Position numbers and translations under genes: made by a program
Assembly (NCBI GenBank): GCA_039811865.1
Contig: JBDHZK010000098.1
Coordinates: forward strand, 1 to 10,124
Length of the DNA: 10,124 nucleotides
DNA from: JBDHZK01 sp039811865
Lineage (GTDB): Bacteria; Actinomycetota; Actinomycetes; Propionibacteriales; Propionibacteriaceae
Direction: 5' to 3'
The notes under the pieces: generated by a model
Seen by the model: only the letters and a program-made list of their open reading frames with translations
Databases searched by the model: none
What the model was told of the DNA's origin: nothing
Part shown: one piece after another, positions 1-6,801 of the stretch
Position numbering within the stretch: the stretch's first letter is position 1
Layout: each line of letters begins with the position of its first letter

Positions 1-53
1 GCCTAGGGGGAGCCTTCGGTGGGTCGGGTGGACGATGCGCCTGTGGCCGGGTG

Positions 54-1472
54 CTACAGAGGGATGTTGGTGTGCTGACCACGGACGCCGGTGTCAGCGT
101 CCCGAATGGCCTTGGCGAGCGCCGAGCGGGTGACGTCCGGGGCGATGATTTCGTCCACGACACCGATCTCGACGGCCTTCTCGACGCCGCCGGCGATGCG
201 CTCGTGCTCGGCGGCCAACTCGGCCTCGACCGTGGCGAGCATGTCGGCGGGCACCTCGGCCAGCTTGCGCCGATGCAGGATGCGGATCGCGGCCACGGGG
301 CCCATCACCGCGATCTGGGCACCCGGCCACGCGAACACCTTCGTGGCGCCCAGCGAGCGTCCGTTCATGGCGATGTACGCACCCCCGTACGCCTTGCGGG
401 TGACGAGCGTGACGCGCGGCACGGAAGCCTCGGCGAACGCATGCAGCAGCTTCGCGCCCCGGCGAACCACTCCGTCCCATTCCTGACCCACGCCCGGGAG
501 GTAGCCCGGGACGTCCACGATCACCACGAGCGGCACGCCGAACGCGTCGCACAGCCGGACGAACCGAGCAGCCTTCTCGGCGCTCAACGAGTCGAGGCAG
601 CCGCCGAGGCGAAGCGGGTTGTTGGCCACGACGCCGACTGTCCGGCCCGAGAGCCGACCGAACGCGATCGTCAGGTTGGGCGCCCAGCGGGCGTGCAACT
701 CGACGACGCTGCCGGGGTCCAGCAGGCCCTCGATCAACGGGTGGACGTCGTAGGCACGCTTGGGCGACTCGGGCAGGTACTGGGCCAGATCGACGTCGGC
801 GACCTCGCGCGCAATGCCACCCTGCGCCGCGAGCAGGGACGTAACCGCGCGCCCACGGGCGATGGCGTCCGCCTCGTCGTCGGCGGGGATGTGGACGACC
901 CCCGAGCGGCGCTCGTGGGTGTCCGGACCGCCGAGGCGCAGCATGTCGACGTCCTCGCCGGTGACCGAGCGGACGACGTCCGGGCCGGTCACGAAGATCC
1001 GGCCCTCGGGGGCGAGGATCACGATGTCGGTCAACGCGGGCCCGTAGGCCGCCCCACCCGCGGCGGCGCCGAGAACGATCGAGATCTGCGGCACCTTGCC
1101 CGAAGCCTGTGTCATGGCGTGGAAGATCCGGCCGACCGCATGCAGCGATAGGACGCCCTCGGCCAGGCGAGCGCCCCCGGAGTGCCAGATACCGATGATC
1201 GGCACCCGGTCGACCAACGCGCGCCGATAGGCCTGGACGACCACCTCGCAGCCTTGTTCACCCATCGCCCCGCCCATCACGGTGGCGTCGGAGCAGAAGG
1301 CGACCACCGGCGAACCGTTGATCGTGCCGGTCGCGGCCAGCATCCCGGATCGGTCGTCGTCGGTGATCAACTGCAGCGAGCCGGGATCCATCAGGGCGGC
1401 GAGCCGGAAGTTGGGGTTGCGCGGATCCTCTTCGCGAGGGAGGCGGACCTTGGCCGGGGCGGCGGACGTCAT
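54..1472 (-). CDS. accD: Acyl-CoA (acetyl-CoA) carboxylase carboxyltransferase beta subunit, AccD6-like
   Basis: The 472-residue product is a complete carboxyltransferase of the PccB/AccD6 type. It moves the carboxyl group from biotin on the carrier subunit to acetyl-CoA, giving malonyl-CoA for fatty acid synthesis in the cytoplasm. Visible motifs are the N-lobe GGARLAEG (99-106), the first oxyanion glycines in GAAAGGAAYGPAL (135-147), VTGPDVVRSVTGEDVD (161-176), the C-lobe VDVPGYLPGVGQEWDG (319-334), the second oxyanion site RKAYGGAYIAM (359-369) and the family ending NIPL. Ile367 lies where actinobacterial enzymes distinguish acetyl-CoA (Ile) from propionyl-CoA (Asp), so acetyl-CoA is the likelier substrate. 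Length and sequence resemble mycobacterial AccD6, which also sits at the end of a fab operon. The ATG is 17 bases after the fabF stop, with AAGGA about 7 bases upstream. No biotin carboxylase or true biotin carrier gene is in the window. Confidence 0.96.
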   Translation of the reverse strand: MTSAAPAKVRLPREEDPRNPNFRLAALMDPGSLQLITDDDRSGMLAATGTINGSPVVAFCSDATVMGGAMGEQGCEVVVQAYRRALVDRVPIIGIWHSGGARLAEGVLSLHAVGRIFHAMTQASGKVPQISIVLGAAAGGAAYGPALTDIVILAPEGRIFVTGPDVVRSVTGEDVDMLRLGGPDTHERRSGVVHIPADDEADAIARGRAVTSLLAAQGGIAREVADVDLAQYLPESPKRAYDVHPLIEGLLDPGSVVELHARWAPNLTIAFGRLSGRTVGVVANNPLRLGGCLDSLSAEKAARFVRLCDAFGVPLVVIVDVPGYLPGVGQEWDGVVRRGAKLLHAFAEASVPRVTLVTRKAYGGAYIAMNGRSLGATKVFAWPGAQIAVMGPVAAIRILHRRKLAEVPADMLATVEAELAAEHERIAGGVEKAVEIGVVDEIIAPDVTRSALAKAIRDADTGVRGQHTNIPL

Positions 1473-1489
1473 GGGCGATCCTTCGCTGA

Positions 1490-2746
1490 TCAGGAAGTGA
1501 TGTTGGCGTTGGTGACGGCGATGGCGACGTTGTGACCGCCGAAGCCGAACGAGTTGTTCAGGGCGGCGAGATCTCCGGCCGGCAACTCCCGCGCGACGTT
1601 GGCGGCGATATCGATCGCAAGGTCGGGCTCGGGGTCCTCAAGGTTGATGGTCGGGGGCACCAAGCGGTGGTAAAGAGCCAGGACGCTCGCGATCGTCTCC
1701 AGCGCACCGGCGGCACCGAGCAGGTGCCCGGTCATCGACTTCGTGCCCGTCACCACGCAGTCCGACACCGAGTCGCCAAGGGCCTCGGCGATGGACAGGG
1801 CCTCCGTGACGTCACCTTGAGGGGTCGACGTCGCGTGGGCGTTGACGTGCTTGATGTCCGCCGGGACCAGATCGGCGTCCTTCATGGCCCGGATCATCGC
1901 CTTGTACTGACCGGTACCGCTGGGATCCGGCTGCACCATGTCGTGGCCGTCGGCGGTGATCCCGGCGCCGGCGAGGGTGCCGTAGATCTTCGCTCCGCGG
2001 GCCTTGGCATGCTCGAGGGTTTCGACGACCATCACAGCGGCGCCCTCACCGAGGACGAACCCGTCGCGGCCGCGGTCCCAGGGACGCGAGGCCTTCTCGG
2101 GCTCGTCGTTGCGGCGGCTCAGCGCCTGCATCTGGCCGAACGCGGCCAGCGGCAGCGGGTGGACGACACCCTCGGTGCCGCCGACCACGACGACGTCCGA
2201 GCGGCCCAGCCGGATGATGTCTGCCGCCAGCGATAGCGCCTCGTTGCTGGACGCGCATGCCGACACCGGGGTGTGGATGCCCGACTTGGCGCCGACCATC
2301 AGGCCGACGTTGGCGGCCGGGGCGTTGGCCATCAGCATCGGGATCGTGAACGGGCTGACTCGGCGGAAGCCCTTGTCGCGCTGGGCGTCCCAGTTGTTGA
2401 GCAGGGAATGCAGACCCCCTATTCCGGTCGCGATGGCGACGGAGAGGCGGTCGGGGTCGACGTCGTTCTCCTCGTCCAAGCCATAGCCGGCGTCGAGCCA
2501 CGCCTCGCGGGCGGCGACAAGAGCAAGTTGGGCGGAGCGGTCCAGGCGACGGGCCTTGACGCGGTCCAGTTGGGTCACCGGATCCACCGCCACCGAGGCG
2601 GCGATGCGGCAGGGTAGGTCGGCCGCCCAGTCCTCGGTCAGCAGCCGGACGCCGGAGCGCCCCGAGGTGAGGCCCTCCCAGGTGGACGCCAGGTCGCCGC
2701 CCAGCGGCGTCGTGGCTCCCAGGCCGGTGATGACGATGGTGGTCAT
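1490..2746 (-). CDS. fabF: Beta-ketoacyl-ACP synthase II (FabF)
   Basis: This is the elongating condensing enzyme of type II fatty acid synthesis. It joins malonyl-ACP to the growing acyl-ACP with loss of CO2. The 418-residue length is normal for the family. The thiolase-fold Cys-His-His triad is readable: nucleophile Cys164 in VSACASSNEA, His304 in VNAHATSTPQGD, and His341 in TGHLLGAAGA, with the conserved Lys336 just before it. The C-terminal gate loop NNSFGFGGHN (397-406) is intact. The start is ATG, with AGGAG about 6 bases upstream. The elbow after the cysteine reads CASSNE where CASG or CATG is more usual; this looks like variation, not damage. It lies 140 bases downstream of acpP and 17 bases upstream of accD. 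Confidence 0.97.
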   Translation of the reverse strand: MTTIVITGLGATTPLGGDLASTWEGLTSGRSGVRLLTEDWAADLPCRIAASVAVDPVTQLDRVKARRLDRSAQLALVAAREAWLDAGYGLDEENDVDPDRLSVAIATGIGGLHSLLNNWDAQRDKGFRRVSPFTIPMLMANAPAANVGLMVGAKSGIHTPVSACASSNEALSLAADIIRLGRSDVVVVGGTEGVVHPLPLAAFGQMQALSRRNDEPEKASRPWDRGRDGFVLGEGAAVMVVETLEHAKARGAKIYGTLAGAGITADGHDMVQPDPSGTGQYKAMIRAMKDADLVPADIKHVNAHATSTPQGDVTEALSIAEALGDSVSDCVVTGTKSMTGHLLGAAGALETIASVLALYHRLVPPTINLEDPEPDLAIDIAANVARELPAGDLAALNNSFGFGGHNVAIAVTNANITS

Positions 2747-2847
2747 TTACGCTCCTGCGGCTCGGTGGGCGATTGCATGCGTGACCGAAGGCGCGCGCTC
2801 GGCGACGCCTCGGTGAGAATCAGTCGAGATTGAGGGTAAGCCGTGCG

Positions 2848-2871
2848 GGCGGGGGCATCCGCGCCCCCGCC
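2848..2871 (-). promoter_or_regulatory. Strong GC hairpin between acpP and fabF
   Basis: Bases 2848-2856 (GGCGGGGGC) and 2863-2871 (GCCCCCGCC) form a perfect 9-bp stem with a 6-base loop. It begins 15 bases after the acpP stop in the 140-base acpP-fabF gap. No T run follows on the minus strand, so it is not a classic intrinsic terminator. It could protect the acpP 3' end, mark a processing site, or act as a partial terminator that keeps acpP transcripts above fabF. The structure is seen; the role is inferred. No ORF with a credible start fills the rest of the gap. Confidence 0.5.
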
Positions 2872-2886
2872 GGCGACAGCGTTGCG

Positions 2887-3132
2887 TCAGGCCTGGGCCC
2901 GCTCGATGTAGGCGACGGCGTCGCCCACGGTCTTGAGGGTCTTGGCGTCGTCGTCGGGGATGGTGACGCCGAACTTCTCCTCGCAGCCCACGATGATCTC
3001 GACCATCGCGAGCGAGTCGACGTCCAGGTCGTCGACGAACGACTTGTCCAGCTGCACGTCCTCGACCGGGACGCCAGCGACCTCATTGACGATCTCGGCG
3101 AGCTGGCTCAGGATTTCGTCGGTGGTGGCCAT
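2887..3132 (-). CDS. acpP: Acyl carrier protein
   Basis: This 81-residue acidic protein carries the growing acyl chain on a 4'-phosphopantetheine arm. The attachment serine is Ser40 in the DSL motif (DLDVDSLAMVEI, 35-46). The following recognition helix contains the usual Glu and Val residues, and the tail has the typical IPDDDAKTLKTVGDAV pattern. The start is ATG with a strong AAGGAG about 6-7 bases upstream, as expected for an abundant protein. It sits between fabH (64-base gap) and fabF (140-base gap). These are the longest gaps inside the fab operon, which suggests that acpP expression is set partly apart from its neighbours. Confidence 0.97.
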   Translation of the reverse strand: MATTDEILSQLAEIVNEVAGVPVEDVQLDKSFVDDLDVDSLAMVEIIVGCEEKFGVTIPDDDAKTLKTVGDAVAYIERAQA

Positions 3133-3158
3133 GTTTGGTCTCCTTGTTGTTGTGTTTA

Positions 3159-3172
3159 CCGGCTGCCGCCGG
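3159..3172 (-). promoter_or_regulatory. Small hairpin in the fabH-acpP gap
   Basis: CCGGC (3159-3163) and GCCGG (3168-3172) can form a 5-bp stem with a 4-base loop. It lies in the 64-base gap between the fabH stop and the acpP start, upstream of an A-rich acpP leader and its Shine-Dalgarno. It is short for a GC-rich genome and may be chance. If real, it could be an RNA 5' end stabiliser or processing site for acpP. Confidence 0.25.
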
Positions 3173-3196
3173 AGTCATGGTTATCCCGGTGCGGGT

Positions 3197-4189
3197 TCAG
3201 GGGAGGGTGACCACCTGGCCGGCCCAGACGAGTCCGGCGCCGAAGCCGATGATCAGAGCGGTCTGGCCACTGGTGGCCTCACCGGATTCGAGCAGCGCAT
3301 TCATCGCCATCGGGACCGACGCCGCCGAGTTGTTGCCGTAGTCGACGATCGTGCGAGCGATCACGACATCCTTGGGTAGCTTCAAATGGCGCAACATCGA
3401 GTCGGTGATCCGGTTGTTGGCCTGATGCGGGATGAACACATCGAGCTGGTCGGGGGTAAGACCCGCGCGTTCGAGCGTCCGCTTGGCTGCCTCGGCGATG
3501 AACGACGTGGCCCAGCGGAACACGATGTTGCCGTTCATTCGGATGTAGGGCCAATCCTGGCCCGCGACGGACGCCTCCCAATCGCTGGTCTGCGTGATCA
3601 CCTCGGCTTGTGAGCCGTCCGAGCCCCACTCGACCGGCCCGATCCCGTTCACCTCGCTCGGACCGATGATGGCCGCACCGGCGCCGTCGGCAAACAGGAA
3701 CGCGGTCGACCGGTCGGAAAGGTTGGTCATCTTGCTCAGCGCCTCAACGCCGATCACGAGCGCGTATTTGGCCGCGCCGGAGCGGACGAGCGCCTCCCCC
3801 TGAGCGACCGCGTAGCAAAAGCCGGCGCAGGCGGCCGAGATGTCGTAGGCAGCACCCTTGGTGCCCAACTGGTTGGCCAAAACCGCGGCCATCGAAGGCG
3901 TCTGATGGAAATAGGAAACGGTTGAGACGATCACCGCGCCGATCTGTGCCGGGTCGATCCCGGCTCGTTCGATCGCTTGCCGGGACGCCTCCAGCGCCAT
4001 CGACTCGACCGTCTCGTCCTGCGCCACCCAGCGGCGTTCCCGAATGCCGGTGCGCTGCTGGATCCACTCGTCGCTGGAGTCGATGAAGGTGCACATCTCC
4101 GCGTTGTCGACGACGCGGCTCGGGACCGAGGAGCCGATGCTGAGAATGCGGGCGTAGGGGCCGCCGCTGCCGGCCTGAATCTGGGTCAC
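3197..4189 (-). CDS. fabH: Beta-ketoacyl-ACP synthase III (FabH)
   Basis: FabH starts each fatty acid by condensing an acyl-CoA primer with malonyl-ACP. The 330-residue product has the complete Cys-His-Asn triad: Cys121 in SAACAGFCYA, His255 in IPHQANNRI, and Asn286 in DYGNNSAASVP. The N-terminal SSDEWIQQRTGIRERR (38-53) and the C-terminal GFGAGLVWAG (315-324) are family signatures. Whether the primer is acetyl-CoA or a branched acyl-CoA cannot be read from the sequence. The start is GTG and overlaps the fabD stop as GTGA (4186-4189), so translation is probably coupled. A GGAGGA Shine-Dalgarno lies inside the end of fabD, about 7 bases upstream. Confidence 0.97.
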   Translation of the reverse strand: MTQIQAGSGGPYARILSIGSSVPSRVVDNAEMCTFIDSSDEWIQQRTGIRERRWVAQDETVESMALEASRQAIERAGIDPAQIGAVIVSTVSYFHQTPSMAAVLANQLGTKGAAYDISAACAGFCYAVAQGEALVRSGAAKYALVIGVEALSKMTNLSDRSTAFLFADGAGAAIIGPSEVNGIGPVEWGSDGSQAEVITQTSDWEASVAGQDWPYIRMNGNIVFRWATSFIAEAAKRTLERAGLTPDQLDVFIPHQANNRITDSMLRHLKLPKDVVIARTIVDYGNNSAASVPMAMNALLESGEATSGQTALIIGFGAGLVWAGQVVTLP

Positions 4190-5403
4190 TGAGCGTCCTC
4201 CGAAGTCGCCTCACCGATCGGGTAGAGCCTAACCAGCGGCTGGCCGGGCGACACGGGATCGCCGTTCTCCACCAGCCATTCGACGACCAGCCCGCCATGC
4301 GGCGCCTTGACGGTGACCTCGTCGCGCAGGTTGGCCACGACGCCGACCGCGGCGTCCTGGTCGAGGGTCGAGTCGGTGTCGACCCCGTCTGCTCGGCGGA
4401 ACTCGCCCTTGCCGGGGGAAACCAGCAGCATCCAGGACGGGGTGGTCGACATCTCCGAGGACGACTCGATGTCACCGTGGTTGGCCACGAAGGTTCGCGC
4501 ATCGGGGATCTGGTCCGGGGTGTTCAGGCTGAACAACTCGACACCCTTGAGGTTGCGCTTGGCGATCCCGGTCAGCGTCCCGGACGGGGGCAACTCGAGG
4601 AGTCCGGTGACCCCCAGTTCCGCCATCGTCGCCAGGCACAGATCCCAGCGGACGGGGTTGGCGACCTGCCGGACCAGGCGGGCCAGGAAATCCCGACCGT
4701 GCTGGACGACCTGGCCGTCGGCGTTCGACAGCAGCCGCGTCCGCGGATCGTGCGTCGAGATGGCCTTGGCCAGCTCCGCCAGGTGCGCCACCGCGGGCTC
4801 CATGTGAACGGTGTGGAAGGCGCCGGCGACGCTCAGCGGCACCAGGCGAGCCTTGGCCGGCGGGTTCGCGGCGAAGGCGGTCAACTGCTCGACCGTCCCG
4901 GCGGCGACGACTTGGCCGGAGCCGTTGTTGTTGGCGGCGGTGAGCCCGGCGGCCGCGATGGCGGCCTGGACCTCTTCGGCGTTGCCGCCGACCACCGCGG
5001 TCATTGAGGTCGGGGTCGCCGCGCTTGCGGCGGCCATCGCCTTGCCTCGTTCGCGCACGAAGACCATCGCCTGCTCGGCCGAGAGGACGCCCACGCCCGC
5101 GGCGGCGGTGATCTCGCCGACACTGTGGCCGGCGGCCACGCCGATCCGCGCGAAGGCGTCCGCGGGCTGTGGGAACAGCTCCAACGCGGTCACCAGCCCG
5201 GCGGCCACCAGCAGCGGCTGGGCCACCGCGGTGTCGCGGATGGTCTTTGCGTCGGCCTGCGTGCCGTAGTGGGCCAGGTCGAGACCGGCCACCGTGGACA
5301 GCCAGTTCAGGCGGGTCGCGAAGGTGGGTTCGGCGAGCCAGGCGGACAAGAATCCGGGGGTCTGGGCGCCTTGCCCAGGAGCGACGACTGCGAGCACGGT
5401 CAC
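4186..5403 (-). CDS. fabD: Malonyl-CoA:ACP transacylase (FabD) with a C-terminal pseudo-biotinyl domain
   Basis: FabD transfers malonyl from CoA to acyl carrier protein. Residues 1-310 are a standard FabD: oxyanion Gln11 in PGQGAQTPG, nucleophile Ser94 in GHSVGE, carboxylate-binding Arg119 in RERGKAM, catalytic His197 in GAFHTVHM, and a conserved ending near SLNTPDQIPDAR. Normal FabD proteins end near residue 310. This one continues in frame to 405. After a short linker (DIESSSEMSTT), residues about 322-395 look like a biotin/lipoyl attachment domain with Arg360 where the modified lysine should be. The start is GTG with only a weak AGG upstream. No other in-frame start was found before the upstream TGA at about 5443, and the N-terminus matches the family. 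It is the first structural gene of the fab operon and overlaps fabH by 4 bases. Confidence 0.95.
   Translation of the reverse strand: MTVLAVVAPGQGAQTPGFLSAWLAEPTFATRLNWLSTVAGLDLAHYGTQADAKTIRDTAVAQPLLVAAGLVTALELFPQPADAFARIGVAAGHSVGEITAAAGVGVLSAEQAMVFVRERGKAMAAASAATPTSMTAVVGGNAEEVQAAIAAAGLTAANNNGSGQVVAAGTVEQLTAFAANPPAKARLVPLSVAGAFHTVHMEPAVAHLAELAKAISTHDPRTRLLSNADGQVVQHGRDFLARLVRQVANPVRWDLCLATMAELGVTGLLELPPSGTLTGIAKRNLKGVELFSLNTPDQIPDARTFVANHGDIESSSEMSTTPSWMLLVSPGKGEFRRADGVDTDSTLDQDAAVGVVANLRDEVTVKAPHGGLVVEWLVENGDPVSPGQPLVRLYPIGEATSEDAQ
4219..4440 (-). other. BCCP-like domain of FabD lacking the biotinyl lysine
   Basis: This encodes FabD residues about 322-395. By eye it aligns with the C-terminal domain of AccB. 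LLVSPGKGEFRRA (326-338) matches the strand and turn of the HIVRSPMVGTFYR type. VGVVANLRDEVTVKA (353-367) matches the IVEAMKMMNQIEA hairpin. GGLVVEWLVENGDPVSPGQPL (370-390) matches the final [20 protein letters not shown] strands. The AMKM hairpin becomes NLRD, so the biotin or lipoate lysine is Arg360 (codon 4324-4326) and neither cofactor can be attached there. The fold assignment rests on this manual alignment. The function is unknown. Confidence 0.75.
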
Positions 5404-5457
5404 TACTTTGGCCTGAACTACGCGCCGATGAGCGGCACGACATCAACGAATCTTCAG

Positions 5458-5486
5458 CAAACCCTTTGTTTGGTTCCGACAAAACC
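5458..5486 (-). promoter_or_regulatory. Candidate FasR operator / fabD promoter region
   Basis: In this GC-rich window this short AT-rich patch stands out. It has a perfect inverted repeat, CAAAC (5458-5462) and GTTTG (5468-5472), spaced by CCTTT. A third half-site-like element, CAAAACC (5480-5486), lies one helical turn further upstream of fabD. It sits 55-83 bases before the fabD GTG, between fabD and the fasR-like gene. In Streptomyces, FasR activates the fabDHPF operon by binding its promoter, so the location fits. I cannot confirm the match to a published FasR site. No convincing -35/-10 pair could be fixed. Confidence 0.45.
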
Positions 5487-5500
5487 GGGTCGCTCGCTCC

Positions 5501-5513
5501 GGCTCAGGGAGCC
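5501..5513 (-). terminator. Weak hairpin downstream of the fasR-like gene
   Basis: GGCTC (5501-5505) and GAGCC (5509-5513) form a 5-bp stem with a 3-base loop, 23 bases after the stop of the regulator gene. A TTTT run follows on the minus strand, but only about 17 bases later. This is at best a weak terminator separating fasR from the fabD promoter. Confidence 0.25.
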
Positions 5514-5536
5514 CGGGACGAGTGCCTGGCGTTGTC

Positions 5537-6715
5537 CTAAGTGAGCAGTCGGCCCAGGGTCAGGGCGAGCCGCAGGACGTAGGCGTCGCGCGGATCGGTC
5601 GGGCTGTAGCCCGTCAGTTCGTGGATCCGCTTGAGGCGGTAGCGCACCGTGTTGGCGTGGACGAACAGGGCTCTGGCCGAGGCCTCGACCGATCCGCCGT
5701 GGTCCAGGAACTCGACCAGCGTCGCCATCAGGTCGCCGCCGGCGGCGGCCAGGGGGGTGAAGATCTCCCGGGCGAGGATGCGGCGGGCGTGGCCGTCTCC
5801 GGACAGCGCACGCTCGGGCAGAAGGTCGTCGGCGCCGACCGGTCTGGGCGCCTGTGGCCAGGCGTCGGCGGCCCGGACGCCAGCCATCGCGGAGCGGGCG
5901 CTTTGGGGGGCGTCCACCAGGTGCTGGACGACCGGTCCGACGACGATCGGGCCGTCGCCGAACCACTCCGCCAGTCCACCAACAGCCCGTACCGCGGCGT
6001 CGTCGTGGCCGAGATCCCCGCCCAGGACGACGACCAACCGATCGCCCTGGACGGCGGCCAAGACGTCCATGCCTTGGGTTAGGGAGTGCAGCCGCAGGGA
6101 TTCCAGAGCCGAACCCTCCGAGTCGGGCGAGGCTCCGATGGCGACTGTGATGCCGGCGGGGGAACGCCACCCCAACGTGGAGGCTCGGGAGACGACCGAC
6201 TCATCCGCCTCGCCTCTGACGACGGCGTCCACCACGAGGGACTCCAGGCGGGCGTCCCAGGCTCCCCGCACCTCGGCGGCGCGGGCGTACACCTCCGCGG
6301 CGGCGAACGCGACCTCGCGCGAGTAGCGGACGATCGCCGCGGCCAGCACCGGGCGATCCCCCCTCGGCAGCAACTGGCCGATCTGGGTTTCGACCGAATC
6401 GATCGTCGTGCGGACCAGGTCGACGGTTTGATGCAGCGAGATCCGGCGCATCAAGGCTCTGGGCGCGACTTCGAAGATGCTGGTGATATCGGCGGACTGC
6501 TCGCCTTGGGCGAACCAGCTCACGAACCCGTCGATGCCGGCCCCGGCGACGACGGTGATCCACGACCGGTGCTCGGCGTCCAATTCGGCGAACCAGGGGT
6601 GCCGCTCATTCACCCTGGCGAGGGCGGCGGTCGTCATTTCCGAGGCGACCGACTCAAGGCGTCGGGCCATGGCCGCACGCGAGCGTGGCGACACTCCGCG
6701 CACCGTGGTTGCCAT
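5537..6715 (-). CDS. fasR: PucR/CdaR-family transcriptional regulator, FasR-like
   Basis: This 392-residue protein has no recognisable enzyme motif. Its C-terminal 50 residues carry the PucR/CdaR-type helix-turn-helix: SVEASARALFVHANTVRYRL (342-361), then KRIHELTGYSPTDPRDAYVLRLAL. The N-terminal about 150 residues are helical, and a middle GGDEF-like region around 185-300 is typical of the family. In Streptomyces the gene in this position, FasR, activates fabDHPF. The shared position directly upstream of fabD supports naming it fasR, though the target is inferred. The start is ATG with GAAGGAGG ending 4 bases upstream. It is unrelated to the TetR-type FasR of Corynebacterium. A 133-base gap separates it from fabD, so fabD probably also has its own promoter. 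Confidence 0.88.
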   Translation of the reverse strand: MATTVRGVSPRSRAAMARRLESVASEMTTAALARVNERHPWFAELDAEHRSWITVVAGAGIDGFVSWFAQGEQSADITSIFEVAPRALMRRISLHQTVDLVRTTIDSVETQIGQLLPRGDRPVLAAAIVRYSREVAFAAAEVYARAAEVRGAWDARLESLVVDAVVRGEADESVVSRASTLGWRSPAGITVAIGASPDSEGSALESLRLHSLTQGMDVLAAVQGDRLVVVLGGDLGHDDAAVRAVGGLAEWFGDGPIVVGPVVQHLVDAPQSARSAMAGVRAADAWPQAPRPVGADDLLPERALSGDGHARRILAREIFTPLAAAGGDLMATLVEFLDHGGSVEASARALFVHANTVRYRLKRIHELTGYSPTDPRDAYVLRLALTLGRLLT

Positions 6716-6733
6716 CGACCCTCCTTCGCGGCC

Positions 6734-6739
6734 AGCCTA
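6734..6739 (-). promoter_or_regulatory. Possible -10 element for the fasR-like gene
   Basis: Read on the minus strand this is TAGGCT, which fits TAnnnT, 18 bases before the fasR ATG. It would give a short leader holding just the GAAGGAGG site. No good -35 is seen 17-18 bases upstream. Weak evidence. Confidence 0.25.
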
Positions 6740-6787
6740 GGGCCAGGCGAAGCCGACCACGGCTGCGGTGGGGTCGTCCCGGCGGCG

Positions 6788-6793
6788 TATCGT
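6788..6793 (+). promoter_or_regulatory. Possible -10 element for a leaderless PHP-gene transcript
   Basis: TATCGT lies 8 bases before the ATG at 6802, and no Shine-Dalgarno is visible before that ATG. Transcription starting about 7 bases after this box would begin at or next to the start codon, giving a leaderless mRNA, which is common in Actinobacteria. The -35 region is poor. Confidence 0.3.
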
Positions 6794-6801
6794 GGCGCGC
6801 C

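Noticed and set aside
1..53. Terminator after accD
   Set aside because: I could not find a convincing stem in the 53 bases available; any terminator is outside the window or not recognisable.
51..1151. 366-codon open frame on the plus strand opposite accD
   Set aside because: It is a mirror of accD codon usage, very rich in Arg, Asp, Gly and His with no motif, and accD is unambiguous.
4186..4452. Frameshift or assembly error creating the FabD extension
   Set aside because: The frame is continuous, codon bias remains typical, the extension has its own coherent domain pattern, and it ends in a natural GTGA overlap with fabH.
4472..5482. 336-codon minus-strand frame overlapping fabD in another phase
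   Set aside because: The translation is Arg-rich low-complexity sequence. fabD in the other phase has all its catalytic motifs.
6685..6801. Upstream in-frame extension of the PHP gene
   Set aside because: The 39 added residues are Arg/Pro-rich, overlap the start of fasR, and precede the point where PolX-like similarity begins at MDARIEP.
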